Under the pieces are notes generated by a model. That model was given only the letters and a program-made list of their open reading frames with translations. It was not told the origin of the DNA and made no database searches. This document shows, piece by piece, positions 1 to 8,797 of a DNA stretch of 64,000 nucleotides (position 1 is its first letter; each line of letters begins with the position of its first letter). The stretch is from Stappia indica (lineage in GTDB: Bacteria > Pseudomonadota > Alphaproteobacteria > Rhizobiales > Stappiaceae), in contig NZ_CP046908.1 of the NCBI RefSeq assembly GCF_009789575.1, positions 186,001 through 250,000 on the forward strand, in the 5' to 3' direction. The position numbers and the translations under genes are program-made.

Positions 1-916
1 CGCCACCGTCATGCGCCACGGCAAAGTCATCTCCGAATGCGACCCGGCGCAGGAAACCGCCGCCTCGCTGGCGCGGATGATGGTGGGCGCCGCGGTGCAC
101 GATCTCGACCGCGGTCCGAGGCCGGAGGCCGGCGCGGTGCGGCTGGAGCTACGTGCCCTTTCGGCTCCGGCGGACGGGCCCTTCTCCGTTGCCATCGACA
201 CTGTCGACCTGCAGGTCCGCGGCGGTGAGGTCGTGGCGATCGCAGGTATCGCCGGCAACGGCCAGGGAGAGCTCTTCGATCTCCTGTCGGGCGAGCGGCT
301 GTCGTCTCCCGATGCCGTGCAGATCGACGGCCAGTCGGCCGGGCGCGGCGGCATCACCGCACGGCGGCGTGCGGGAGCTGCCTTCGTCCCGGAAGAACGG
401 CTCGGCCACGGCGCCGTGCCCGGCCTCAGGCTCTCGGAAAACATCGTCCTGACGCGCCATTCCACCGGCGACGGTCTCGTGCGCGGCGGCTTCGTCGACC
501 GCGACCGGGCCGGGCAGCTGGGGCAACGTCTGAAGAACAATTTCGACGTGCGCATGTCCCATGACGATGCCGAGGCGCGGGCGCTGTCCGGCGGCAATCT
601 GCAGAAATTCGTCATCGGTCGGGAGCTCGACCGCCGTCCCGGCGTGCTGGTGGTGAACCAGCCGACCTGGGGTGTCGATGCCGGCGCTGCCGCGCTCATC
701 CGGCAAGAGCTGATCGATCTCAGCCGCCAGGGATCGGCGGTGCTGGTGATCAGCCAGGACCTTGACGAGATCTTCGAGATCGCTGACCGCATCGCCGTCA
801 TCTCGCGCGGCCAGATGTCCGCGGCGGAGCCGGCGGAAGCCATGACCCGCGAGCGCATCGGCCTGCTGATGGGCGGTATGGACGAACGGCAGGGAGGCGC
901 GACCCATGCGGCTTGA
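1..916 (+). CDS. ABC transporter ATP-binding protein, nucleoside/BMP-type importer (5' partial)
   Basis: C-terminal part of a two-NBD ATPase that powers an importer of the RbsA/YufO class. The reading frame is open to the window edge and the first ATG (base 11) falls inside the usual VxVMRxGK segment, so the gene starts upstream. Visible is the second NBD: a degenerate P-loop (GIAGNGQGE, no Lys-Ser), the signature LSGGNLQK, and a Walker B written NQPTWGVD instead of DEPT. Those substitutions are normal for the second NBD of this family. It overlaps the next permease gene by 11 bp and shares an operon with two permeases and a BMP binding protein. Nucleoside or purine uptake is the likely role; the exact substrate cannot be read from sequence. 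Confidence 0.93.
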   Translation, partial: ATVMRHGKVISECDPAQETAASLARMMVGAAVHDLDRGPRPEAGAVRLELRALSAPADGPFSVAIDTVDLQVRGGEVVAIAGIAGNGQGELFDLLSGERLSSPDAVQIDGQSAGRGGITARRRAGAAFVPEERLGHGAVPGLRLSENIVLTRHSTGDGLVRGGFVDRDRAGQLGQRLKNNFDVRMSHDDAEARALSGGNLQKFVIGRELDRRPGVLVVNQPTWGVDAGAAALIRQELIDLSRQGSAVLVISQDLDEIFEIADRIAVISRGQMSAAEPAEAMTRERIGLLMGGMDERQGGATHAA

Positions 917-1985
917 GCTGGAAAAACGCGCCGAGCACTCGACGGCGATGGCCCTGTTGTCGCCGGTGATCGCGCTCGCCCTGACCCTCGTCAGCGGCGC
1001 TATCCTCTTTGCAGCGCTCGGGGAGAACCCGGCCGAGGCGCTCTATGTCTTCTTCATCGAGCCCCTGACCGCGTCCTGGTCGCTGCAGGAGCTGGTGGTC
1101 AAGGCAACGCCGCTGATCCTGATCGGCGTGGGTCTTGCCGTGTGCTACCTGTCCAACACGTGGAACATCGGCGGTGAGGGCCAGTTCACGGCCGGCGCGC
1201 TCGCCGGCTCGGTCCTGCCGATCCTGGTTCCCGAGTTCCAGACCCCGCTGACCTTGCCCTTGATGCTGTTGATGGGCATTGCCGGCGGCATGGCCTGGGC
1301 TGCGATCCCGGCCTTTCTCAAGGTGCGCTTCGGCACCAACGAGATCCTGACCAGCCTGATGCTGGTCTATATCGCGCAGCTCCTGCTCGACTGGCTGGTG
1401 CGCGGGCCCTGGCGCGATCCCGACGGCTACAATTTCCCAGAAAGCCGCCTCTTTTCGGACGCGGCGTCCCTGCCGGCGCTGGCCGACGGGCGCATGCATG
1501 TGGGGGCGATCTTCGCGCTGATTGCGGTCGCAGCGCTCGCCGTTGTGCTGATGAAATCGCTCAAGGGCTTCGAGATCCGCGTCCTCGGCCAGGCGCCGCG
1601 GGCAGGGCGCTTTGCCGGCTTCTCGCAGAACAGGATGGTGTGGTTCGCCTTCCTGTTGTCGGGCGGGCTTGCCGGGCTTGCCGGAATCAGCGAGGTGTCC
1701 GGCTCGATCAACCAGCTTACCCCGGTGATCTCTCCCGGCTATGGCTTCACAGCGATCATCGTCGCCTTTCTTGGCCGGCTGAATCCCATCGGCATCCTGT
1801 TTTCCGGCCTGCTTCTTGCGCTGTCCTATCTCGGCGGCGAGGCGGCGCAGGTGGCGCTCGGCATCTCCGACAAGACGACCCGCGTGTTCCAGGGGATGCT
1901 GCTGTTCTACGTGCTTGCCTGCGACACGCTGATCCTCTACCGGATCCGGCTCGGCGGACCTGCAGCCACGGCGAAGGGGGCCTGA
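906..1985 (+). CDS. ABC transporter permease (YufP/BmpB-like)
   Basis: Inner-membrane permease of 359 aa for the BMP-type nucleoside importer. It has about ten hydrophobic segments and family hallmarks: the N-terminal ALYVFFIEPL region, the YLSNTWNIGGEGQF loop, and FGTNEILTSLML in the middle, the coupling region for the ATPase. The start overlaps the ATPase stop by 11 bp, and the second permease follows after a 1-bp gap, so translation is probably coupled. Length and organisation match the first of the two permeases in this transporter class. Confidence 0.93.
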   Translation: MRLELEKRAEHSTAMALLSPVIALALTLVSGAILFAALGENPAEALYVFFIEPLTASWSLQELVVKATPLILIGVGLAVCYLSNTWNIGGEGQFTAGALAGSVLPILVPEFQTPLTLPLMLLMGIAGGMAWAAIPAFLKVRFGTNEILTSLMLVYIAQLLLDWLVRGPWRDPDGYNFPESRLFSDAASLPALADGRMHVGAIFALIAVAALAVVLMKSLKGFEIRVLGQAPRAGRFAGFSQNRMVWFAFLLSGGLAGLAGISEVSGSINQLTPVISPGYGFTAIIVAFLGRLNPIGILFSGLLLALSYLGGEAAQVALGISDKTTRVFQGMLLFYVLACDTLILYRIRLGGPAATAKGA

Positions 1986-1986
1986 C

Positions 1987-2907
1987 ATGGGTGCTTTCGA
2001 AGCAATCCTCCTGACCGTCATCACCGCGGCGACGCCGCTGCTGCTGGCCGCCATCGGCGAGTTGGTGGTAGAACGCTCGGGCGTCCTCAATCTCGGCGTC
2101 GAAGGCATGATGATCCTCGGCGCGGTGATGGGGTTCGCCGCGGCACAAGCGACCGGCTCCCCTTATGTCGGCGTGCTCTGCGCGATGCTGGCCGGCATGG
2201 GTCTGGCCCTGCTCTTCGGGTTCCTGACGATCCACCTCGTTGCCAACCAGGTCGCCACCGGCCTGGCGTTGACGCTGCTCGGGCTGGGGCTGGCCGGCAT
2301 GATTGGCGAAGCCTTCGTCGGCCGTCCGGGCGTCAAGCTGCAGGCGATCGAGGTGCCCGTCCTCAGCGACCTGCCGGTCATCGGGCGGGCGCTGTTCGGC
2401 CAGGACCTCCTCGTCTATGTGTCGCTGGCGCTGGTCGCCGCCGTCTCCTACGTGCTGTTCCGCACCCGCGCCGGGCTGATCATCCGCGCCGTCGGCGACA
2501 ATCACGGCTCGGCCCATTCGCTCGGCGTTTCGGTGCGCAAGGTGCGCTATCTGGCGGTGCTGTTCGGCGGCGCCTGCGCCGGTCTTGCCGGCGGCTACCT
2601 GTCGTTGGCCTATACGCCGCAATGGGTCGAGGGCATGACCGCCGGCCGCGGCTGGATTGCGCTGGCGCTCGTGGTCTTCGCCACCTGGCGCCCCTTGCGC
2701 GTCCTGGCCGGTGCCTATCTCTTCGGCGCGGTCGGCATCCTGCAGTTCCATGCCCAGGCGCATGGCGTTGGCGTTCCCTCGCAGCTTCTGGCAGCCTTGC
2801 CCTATGTTGCGACCATCGCAGTGCTTGTGATCATTTCGCGAAACCGTATCCTGACCCGTATCAACACGCCGGCGTGCCTGGGCAAGCCGTTCGTGCCGGA
2901 CCGGTGA
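1987..2907 (+). CDS. ABC transporter permease (YufQ-like)
   Basis: Second inner-membrane permease, 306 aa, shorter than its partner as usual for this pair. Recognisable segments are the LVVERSGVLNLGVEGMM motif near residues 21-37, typical of YufQ/RbsC-like permeases, and the conserved RTRAGLIIRAVGDN loop before the last membrane helices. It starts 1 bp after the first permease. It would form a heterodimeric channel with that protein, driven by the upstream ATPase. A 107-bp gap separates it from the substrate-binding protein gene. Confidence 0.93.
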   Translation: MGAFEAILLTVITAATPLLLAAIGELVVERSGVLNLGVEGMMILGAVMGFAAAQATGSPYVGVLCAMLAGMGLALLFGFLTIHLVANQVATGLALTLLGLGLAGMIGEAFVGRPGVKLQAIEVPVLSDLPVIGRALFGQDLLVYVSLALVAAVSYVLFRTRAGLIIRAVGDNHGSAHSLGVSVRKVRYLAVLFGGACAGLAGGYLSLAYTPQWVEGMTAGRGWIALALVVFATWRPLRVLAGAYLFGAVGILQFHAQAHGVGVPSQLLAALPYVATIAVLVIISRNRILTRINTPACLGKPFVPDR

Positions 2908-3014
2908 TGCGCTGACAGCGGGCGCGGGACGGGGCAGCCCCCATCCGCCGCCTGCCAACTTGAAAGCCGGCGAAACTCCGGCGGGGGCTGAAACAGGGGA
3001 CACAGGAGCAGAAA

Positions 3015-4082
3015 ATGAAGAAAATTATGGGGTTGGCGGCCGCTGCGCTGCTCGGCTTCGGCGTCATCGGCGCTGAGGCGGCCGACAAGCTGAAGGTCGG
3101 TTTCATCTATGTCGGCCCGATCGGCGACCACGGCTGGTCCTATCAGCACAACCAGGGCCGTCTCGCCATCGAGAAGGAGTTCGGCGACAAGATCGAGACC
3201 GTCTACATCGAGAACGTCTCGGAAGGTCCGGATGCCGAGCGCGCCATCGAGCGCCTGGCGCGCGACGGGGCAGGGCTCATCTTCACCACGTCCTTCGGCT
3301 TCATGAACCCGACGCTGAAGGTTGCCGCGAAGTTCCCTAACGTGAAGTTCGAGCACGCCACCGGCTACAAGCGTTCCGACAATCTCTCCACCTATTCCGC
3401 CCGCTTCTACGAGGGCCGCTACGTCATCGGCCAGATGGCAGCGAAGATGTCCAAGACCGGCACCGCCGGCTATGTCGGCTCCGTGCCGATCCCGGAAGTG
3501 GTGCGCGGCATCAACTCGTTCATGCTGGGTGCCCAGTCGGTCAACCCGGATTTCAAGCTGAAGATCGTTTGGGTGAACTCCTGGTATGACCCGGGCAAGG
3601 AAGCGGATGCCGCCAAGGCGCTGCTCGACCAGGGCGCCGACGTGATCTCGCAGCACACCGACAGCCCGGCGCCGCTGCAGGTCGCCGAGGAGCGCGGCGC
3701 GGTCGGCTTTGGCCAGGCGTCCGACATGATCGCCTTCGCGCCGAAGGCCCAGCTCACCGCCATCGTCGACGACTGGAGCGCCTATTACATCCGCCGCGTC
3801 CAGGCCGTGCTCGACGGCTCCTGGAAGAGCGAGGACGTGTGGGGCGGCTTCGACAAGGACATGGTCGTGATGGCTCCGTACACCAACGTTCCGGAGGACG
3901 TTGCCAAGGAAGCCGCTGCGACGGCCGAGAAGATCCGCTCGGGCGAGTTCCACCCGTTTACCGGCCCGATCTACAAGCAGGACGGCAGCGAAGCAGCGGG
4001 TGAGGGCATCATCATCGATGACGGCGCGCTGCTCGGCATGAACTGGTACGTCAAGGGCATCGACGACAAGCTGCCGAACTAA
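3015..4082 (+). CDS. BMP family substrate-binding protein of the ABC importer
   Basis: Periplasmic ligand-binding protein of 355 aa (PF02608 type). A Sec signal peptide covers residues 1-22 and ends in AEA; there is no lipobox Cys, so it is a soluble periplasmic protein. Family features are KVGFIYVGPIGDHGWSYQHN at the mature N terminus, the DAERAIERLARDGAGLIFTT segment, and FKLKIVWVNSWYDPGKE before the C-terminal lobe. A good ribosome site (AGGAG) lies about 7 bases before the ATG. It is the last gene of the importer operon and is followed by a strong terminator. Members bind nucleosides, purines or related compounds. Confidence 0.93.
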   Translation: MKKIMGLAAAALLGFGVIGAEAADKLKVGFIYVGPIGDHGWSYQHNQGRLAIEKEFGDKIETVYIENVSEGPDAERAIERLARDGAGLIFTTSFGFMNPTLKVAAKFPNVKFEHATGYKRSDNLSTYSARFYEGRYVIGQMAAKMSKTGTAGYVGSVPIPEVVRGINSFMLGAQSVNPDFKLKIVWVNSWYDPGKEADAAKALLDQGADVISQHTDSPAPLQVAEERGAVGFGQASDMIAFAPKAQLTAIVDDWSAYYIRRVQAVLDGSWKSEDVWGGFDKDMVVMAPYTNVPEDVAKEAAATAEKIRSGEFHPFTGPIYKQDGSEAAGEGIIIDDGALLGMNWYVKGIDDKLPN

Positions 4083-4118
4083 GAGACGACGCCATTCCGC
4101 CACAAGCGGGACGCAACG

Positions 4119-4147
4119 GGCCGGGAGAGCGATCTCCCGGCCTTTTT
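4119..4147 (+). terminator. Rho-independent terminator after the BMP importer operon
   Basis: A perfect 10-bp stem, GGCCGGGAGA at 4119-4128 with TCTCCCGGCC at 4133-4142, is closed by a GCGA tetraloop (GNRA type) and followed by five Ts. It lies 37 bp after the stop of the binding-protein gene and ends the importer operon. Confidence 0.9.
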
Positions 4148-4292
4148 CGGTTGACCCGTCCGCTCTCACCGCCATGTTCCGGGCTTCGCGAAAGGCATTC
4201 GGCGGCAAAATGGCGGGGTACCGCGGATCGGAGCCATGGCACCGGCACCGGGCAGGGAAGTCGGATCCCGCACTTTCCCAGCGATAGGACTC

Positions 4293-4330
4293 TTGCAATT
4301 TCCCATATATGAGATTATATCCCGTATATG
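4293..4330 (+). promoter_or_regulatory. Promoter and probable self-operator of the XRE-cupin gene
   Basis: TTGCAA at 4293-4298 and TATATC at 4316-4321 are spaced by 17 bp, a sigma-70-like arrangement that would start RNA at about base 4328, the A of the ATG. Two direct half-sites of the form TxTCCCxTATATG (4299-4311 and 4318-4330, period 19 bp) straddle the -10 box; the second includes the start codon. The same stretch contains CCATATA and TATATGG as inverted arms. No ribosome site precedes the ATG. Self-repression and a leaderless mRNA are inferences. Confidence 0.5.
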
Positions 4331-4885
4331 GATGATGACACACGACGAAACACGGCGCTGGCCGACCATCTGCGCTCGCTCAGGACGGATCGTGCTCTCA
4401 CCTTGCAGGATCTGGCGGAAAGCAGCGGGGTCAGCCGGGCGACGCTCTCGCGCATCGAGAACGGGGAGGTCAGTCCGACGGCCGAAACGCTCGGCCGCAT
4501 GGCGTCGGCCTTCGGTCTGCCGCTTTCGCAGCTGCTTGCGCCGCTCGAGCCGGAGTTTCCGCCGCTTCTGCGCCGCACCGAACAGGGCGTCTGGTCCGAC
4601 CCAGGGAGCGGCTTCACCCGCCGCCTGGTTTCGCCGCCCAATAGCGGGCTGAAACTCGAAATGATTGAGTGTGAGATGCAGTCCGACCAGCGCATTTCAT
4701 ATGAGCGGCCGGCGGTCCCGGGGCATGAGCATCACCTTGTCCTGTTGGCCGGTGCACTGACGCTGACCGTCGACGGGGAGCGGTACGAGCTCCGGCCGGG
4801 CGACTGCCTGCGTTACCGTCTGTTCGGGGCCTCGAGCTTCGAGACCGGCAAACAATCCGCGCGCTATCTGATTGCACTGGCCTGA
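4328..4885 (+). CDS. XRE family transcriptional regulator with C-terminal cupin domain
   Basis: DNA-binding regulator of 185 aa. An HTH_3 domain spans about residues 11-65 (LQDLAESSGVSRATLSRIEN), followed by a small cupin barrel from about 105 to 183 (the PGHEHHLVLLAG and LRPGDCLRYR strands). This architecture is common for repressors of adjacent amino acid, polyamine or acetyltransferase genes. The ATG at 4328 has no ribosome site and sits at the predicted RNA start. The GNAT gene follows after 10 bp, so the two are probably cotranscribed and this protein likely controls both. Confidence 0.9.
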   Translation: MDDDTRRNTALADHLRSLRTDRALTLQDLAESSGVSRATLSRIENGEVSPTAETLGRMASAFGLPLSQLLAPLEPEFPPLLRRTEQGVWSDPGSGFTRRLVSPPNSGLKLEMIECEMQSDQRISYERPAVPGHEHHLVLLAGALTLTVDGERYELRPGDCLRYRLFGASSFETGKQSARYLIALA

Positions 4886-4895
4886 AGGTCCTTCC

Positions 4896-5438
4896 ATGCA
4901 ACCGCAAATTTTCGAGCTGGACGGCGCCGCCATCGAGGGGAACCTTGACGCGCTGTCGCGCATCCTCATCGACAGCGTCGCCGATGGTGCGGCCATCGGC
5001 TTCATGGCGCCGGTAACGGCAGAAGATGCGGCCCGCTTCTGGCTGATGGATGTGCGGCCAGCCGTCGAGGCCGGGCGCCGCCTGCTGTTCGGCGCAAGGT
5101 ATGACGGCGAGACCGTCGGCACTGTGCAGCTTCTCACGGCCATGCCGGCCAACCAGCCGCATCGCTGCGAGATCGCAAAGATGATCGTCCATCCGCGGGC
5201 ACGACGCCTCGGCATCGGCAGGACGCTGATGAGCCATGCTCTGGAGCGCGCACGCGAGCTCGGCAAGACGCTTGTCACGCTCGATACTCGCACCGGCGAC
5301 GTCGCCGAACCGCTATACGCGTCCGTCGGCTTCGAGGTCGCGGGCATCATTCCGGACTACGCCTTCGATCCGGACGGGCGGGCGAAACATGCCACGACCT
5401 TCATGTACCGCCGGATCGAGGCTGCAGCGGCGACCTGA
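4896..5438 (+). CDS. GNAT family N-acetyltransferase
   Basis: Acetyl-CoA-dependent acetyltransferase, 180 aa. The acetyl-CoA-binding motif A is clear (EIAKMIVHPRARRLGIGRTLM, about residues 90-110), followed by the helix and the LVTLDTRTGDVAEPLYASVGF segment typical of the C-terminal half. An in-frame TTG lies 24 bases upstream inside the regulator gene, but the ATG at 4896 has an AAGG ribosome site at good spacing and is preferred. It forms a two-gene unit with the XRE-cupin regulator. The acetylated substrate is unknown. Confidence 0.88.
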   Translation: MQPQIFELDGAAIEGNLDALSRILIDSVADGAAIGFMAPVTAEDAARFWLMDVRPAVEAGRRLLFGARYDGETVGTVQLLTAMPANQPHRCEIAKMIVHPRARRLGIGRTLMSHALERARELGKTLVTLDTRTGDVAEPLYASVGFEVAGIIPDYAFDPDGRAKHATTFMYRRIEAAAAT

Positions 5439-5829
5439 GCCTTGCACGCGTCGACGACGCCGTTCGGTCGTTCCGTCGGCTCGCGAAGCGCTGCGCCGGG
5501 GAGCGATGCAGCGAGGGGCCATCCAACATCGGAGCTGGAGGGGAGCGGCCGAACTTAGGCGGCGTCCTTCGACTGGAACCGACCGTCGGCCCGCTCTCCG
5601 CCACCACATCGCTAATTCGCATAAGATATATTATGGAACTTTTATGTGTAGCTGGAATGCGGCCCTGGACCTCGCGTCTTCTGCCGATCCTGCTCAGTGT
5701 GGCACGAATGCCGGCTACGGGAGCAAAATCGACAAAATCGTCACCATGTCTGTACCGACGGCGAGACATCCGCCACCGCTTGTAGTTATGTACAATTGAA
5801 ATGATCAGTCTTGCGGGGGGTCTGATGCG
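5439..5829. other. 391-bp intergenic region upstream of the diguanylate cyclase
   Basis: No convincing gene is seen. An AT-rich core near 5612-5648 includes a short palindrome (CATAA at 5620-5624, TTATG at 5631-5635) and may hold the promoter of the downstream gene. Around 5723-5738 the heptamer AAAATCG occurs twice. A 51-codon frame from 5644 to 5799 has no ribosome site and no recognisable product. Confidence 0.4.
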
Positions 5830-7791
5830 TTGCCGTTGAACAATCAGGTCGTATCGAGACGCGCCGGCATCAACACGCATCTCGTCATGCTGGTGCTGGT
5901 CTGTCTTCTGCCCATTCTCGTGATCTCCGGATATGCGGCCTGGCGTACGGGAGCAGCCTATCGGGACACTGCGACCGCCCGCCTGAGCGAAACGGCATTG
6001 ACCATCCGCAATGCCATCGAGGCCGAGATAGAAAGTCGGTTCACGGTCCTCAGCGCGTTTGCGACATTCTGGTCGCCCGGCACATCGAGCAACCAACTGT
6101 TGCTGCAAGGCAGTCGCCACGATGGCATCGGCCTGGAAGGCATGATCCAGGTCATCGAGTTTGCAGGCGGCCAGCCGAATTCCCAGGCCGATGAACAGGT
6201 GCTCGCCATCGCCCGGCAGTCGTTCGAGCGCAATGCGCCGCTGGTCTCCAATCTTGTCCTTGGCGCGGGACCGCAGGAGCATCGTATTCACCTGGCGCTG
6301 CCGGTGTCGAGCGCCGGCAAGCCGCCGCTGCGTGTCTTCGTCCTTTCCCTGTCCCCCTTGCAACTGATCCGGACCCTGCAGCCGGACGGTGAACGCACCA
6401 CCGGTATTCTCATCGCCGTCACGGACGGCGATGGTCATATCCTCGCGCGCTCTCGGGATGCGGAGAACTCGGTCGGCGTAAAGGCGCCCGACTGGGACAG
6501 GTTGCGGTCCGGTGCCCTCGGCAGCGGCTTGTTCGAGGCCAAGACGACCGAAGGGCTCGACACAGTGATGGCTTATCACCGGGTCGATATGACGCCCGGC
6601 TGGACTGCGGTGGTTGCCGAACCGCTCGAGGTATTCAACGCCCGATGGCAGACACCGCTGACAGGTCTGCTTCTCGGGTCGGCGCTAGCGACCGCCCTTG
6701 CCACCGTCCTGGCGATCCATATCGGCCAGTTGATCCGGCGTCCTGTACAGGCTCTGGCCCTGCGCAGCCTGGCGATCGCCAGCGGCGACAGTGAGCGCGC
6801 TCGCACGCCCGAGGCGATTCCACCGTCCAGGATTCGCGAGTTCGAGGTGTTGCGCCTCAGTTTCGAAGCTGCCGAGGCCGCGCGGAGCGAACACGAACGC
6901 CGATTGCACACGGTCGCCAATGCCGGTGCGCTTGTGTTGTGGCGCTGGTCCGCCGAGGGCGACCTGCTGTCCGCTGAAGGATGGGAAAAGCTGACCGGCA
7001 TGCCCGACAGCGAGGCGCTTGGAACCTCCTGGATCGACCAGGTGCATCCCGACGATCAGGAGCGCGTCGCGCTGGCCATCGGCCAGAAGAAACGCGGCAC
7101 TCTCGACTATTTTGACATCGAGTTCCGGCTGCGGATCGCCGACGGCCGATGGCTTTGGGTGCGCGACCGGGGCGGCCCGGTCCTCGACGACAGCGGCAAG
7201 ATCATCCAGTGGGCCGGCGTTCTGGAGGACATCGATGCACGCAAGCAGGACGAGGCCCAGATCGCCTACATGGCCACGCATGATGCGCTGACCGGGCTTG
7301 GCAACCGCGTGCTGCTGCGCGATCGCCTGGAGATGGCGGCCGCGGCCGCAGGGCGCGGGGTGACGAGCGCCCTCCTCGCGCTCGATCTCGACTTGTTCAA
7401 GCAGGTCAACGACACGCTCGGCCATCCCGCTGGCGACGAAGTCTTGCGTCAGGTGGCCGGGCGCCTCTCCTCCTGTGTACGCGAGGTCGATCTGGTGGCC
7501 CGCATCGGCGGCGACGAGTTCGCCATCCTGCAACACGGCGCGTCACAGCCGGAAGCCGCCAAGGCGCTGGCCGACCGGCTGGTCGCCGCCGTTTGCGCGC
7601 CTTACCGGGTCGATGGCCAGGACATCGTCATCGGCGTCAGCGTCGGCGTGGCGCTGATCGCCGGCGGCGAGGTTGCGGCGGACGATCACATGCGGCGAGC
7701 GGACAAGGCGCTCTACCTCGCCAAGTCGCAGGGCCGCGGCCGCATCTCCGTGTTCGGAGAAGCTCCCGTTGCGATTCTGCAGGAAGGCTAG
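5830..7791 (+). CDS. Membrane diguanylate cyclase (dCache - HAMP-like - PAS - GGDEF)
   Basis: Makes c-di-GMP from GTP, 653 aa. Order: membrane helix at about 16-36, periplasmic Cache-type sensor about 37-275, second helix about 277-297, HAMP-like linker, PAS domain about 350-475, GGDEF domain about 480-645. The active site reads RIGGDEFAIL and is preceded by an intact inhibitory I-site (REVD, five residues before GGDEF), so catalysis and product inhibition are both expected. The start is taken as TTG at 5830, behind a run of Gs; no ATG in frame precedes the first helix. It stands alone in transcription. Confidence 0.9.
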   Translation: MPLNNQVVSRRAGINTHLVMLVLVCLLPILVISGYAAWRTGAAYRDTATARLSETALTIRNAIEAEIESRFTVLSAFATFWSPGTSSNQLLLQGSRHDGIGLEGMIQVIEFAGGQPNSQADEQVLAIARQSFERNAPLVSNLVLGAGPQEHRIHLALPVSSAGKPPLRVFVLSLSPLQLIRTLQPDGERTTGILIAVTDGDGHILARSRDAENSVGVKAPDWDRLRSGALGSGLFEAKTTEGLDTVMAYHRVDMTPGWTAVVAEPLEVFNARWQTPLTGLLLGSALATALATVLAIHIGQLIRRPVQALALRSLAIASGDSERARTPEAIPPSRIREFEVLRLSFEAAEAARSEHERRLHTVANAGALVLWRWSAEGDLLSAEGWEKLTGMPDSEALGTSWIDQVHPDDQERVALAIGQKKRGTLDYFDIEFRLRIADGRWLWVRDRGGPVLDDSGKIIQWAGVLEDIDARKQDEAQIAYMATHDALTGLGNRVLLRDRLEMAAAAAGRGVTSALLALDLDLFKQVNDTLGHPAGDEVLRQVAGRLSSCVREVDLVARIGGDEFAILQHGASQPEAAKALADRLVAAVCAPYRVDGQDIVIGVSVGVALIAGGEVAADDHMRRADKALYLAKSQGRGRISVFGEAPVAILQEG

Positions 7792-7858
7792 GGCAGGCTT
7801 GCCCTGCGCCTCTGCCGGTCGCTACCCTGACCCGGTTCATCCTGCGGAGTTTTCGAAA

Positions 7859-8761
7859 ATGCCCTTGCCGTTCCTGCGTCTGTTTTCAGCCCTGCCCGTT
7901 CTCTCCCTGCTCGCCCTCGCCCCGCTTCCCGCGGCCGCCGATCTTCAGTCGGTCCTGCAGGAGGAACGGACCGGCCTTGCCGAGACCTGCACCGACACCC
8001 TGCAGTTTCTCGAGGGCTTCGCCTCCCAGGTGAACGTCAACGGCGATACGGCGCCGGATATCCTCGTCGACTACGGACAGCTTTCCTGCGACGGCACCCA
8101 GATGATGTTCTGCGGCTCGGCCGGCTGCACCCAGGTCTATCTCGGCCGTGCCGATGGATCGCACGCGATGGCGGGCGAATTCCTCGCCTATGAGCTGCGC
8201 TTCGACAGGCCGTCGGAAGGCACCTTCCTGGCCGTGCTGCATGGCGGCTCCTGCGGCCGCGCCGGTGCACAGACCTGCTTCCGGCGTTATGCGCTGACCG
8301 GCGGCACGCTCACGGCCCTTGCGGAAGAGCCCCGCAACCGCTGGTTCTTCACCGCCGCTCCCGTGCCCTCCGCCATGCTGGCGACCGCTGACGGCGACAG
8401 CCTGCGCCTCCTTTGCGACAGCCGCTCGCTACGTATCCAGTACGGTCCGACATGGATGCGGGAGGAGAACGGCTCGGTCAACGACCATGCCCGCGACCTT
8501 GCAAAACCCCAGGGACGGATCGAGATCGAAATCGAGGTCGACCGCGGCCAGCCGACGGCGGTGCCGTTCATGGTCGAGGAAACCGCGCGCGTGCTGCAAT
8601 CGCCGACCCTTGCGCCGAACCAGCCGTTCTTCGCTGCAATGATGCGGGGAAACCAGCTGGACCTGCATCTCGGCGGATCGCTGGAGCATATGCGCAGCTT
8701 TACGCTCAAAGGCTCGTCCCAGGCAATCGGCAGCCTGTTGCAGGCCTGCGGGCACGGCTGA
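7859..8761 (+). CDS. Secreted hypothetical protein, Cys-rich
   Basis: A 300-aa protein that I do not recognise. A clear Sec signal peptide (residues 1-24, ending PAAAA before DLQ) directs export. The mature part has several Cys, including a cluster around residues 75-90 (the SCDG and FCGSAGC segments), suggesting periplasmic disulfides. The N-terminal half looks like the small periplasmic domain that follows VNGDTAPDILVDYG in other alphaproteobacterial proteins of unknown role. The ATG at 7859 is chosen because it starts the signal peptide; upstream in-frame codons overlap the cyclase gene. Confidence 0.75.
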   Translation: MPLPFLRLFSALPVLSLLALAPLPAAADLQSVLQEERTGLAETCTDTLQFLEGFASQVNVNGDTAPDILVDYGQLSCDGTQMMFCGSAGCTQVYLGRADGSHAMAGEFLAYELRFDRPSEGTFLAVLHGGSCGRAGAQTCFRRYALTGGTLTALAEEPRNRWFFTAAPVPSAMLATADGDSLRLLCDSRSLRIQYGPTWMREENGSVNDHARDLAKPQGRIEIEIEVDRGQPTAVPFMVEETARVLQSPTLAPNQPFFAAMMRGNQLDLHLGGSLEHMRSFTLKGSSQAIGSLLQACGHG

Positions 8762-8797
8762 ACGGGTCCCCGGCCCCCTTCCCCCTTTTTGCCGGAC

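Noticed and set aside
5644-5799. 51-codon open frame before the diguanylate cyclase gene
   Set aside because: No ribosome site and no similarity to a known protein; more likely leader sequence.
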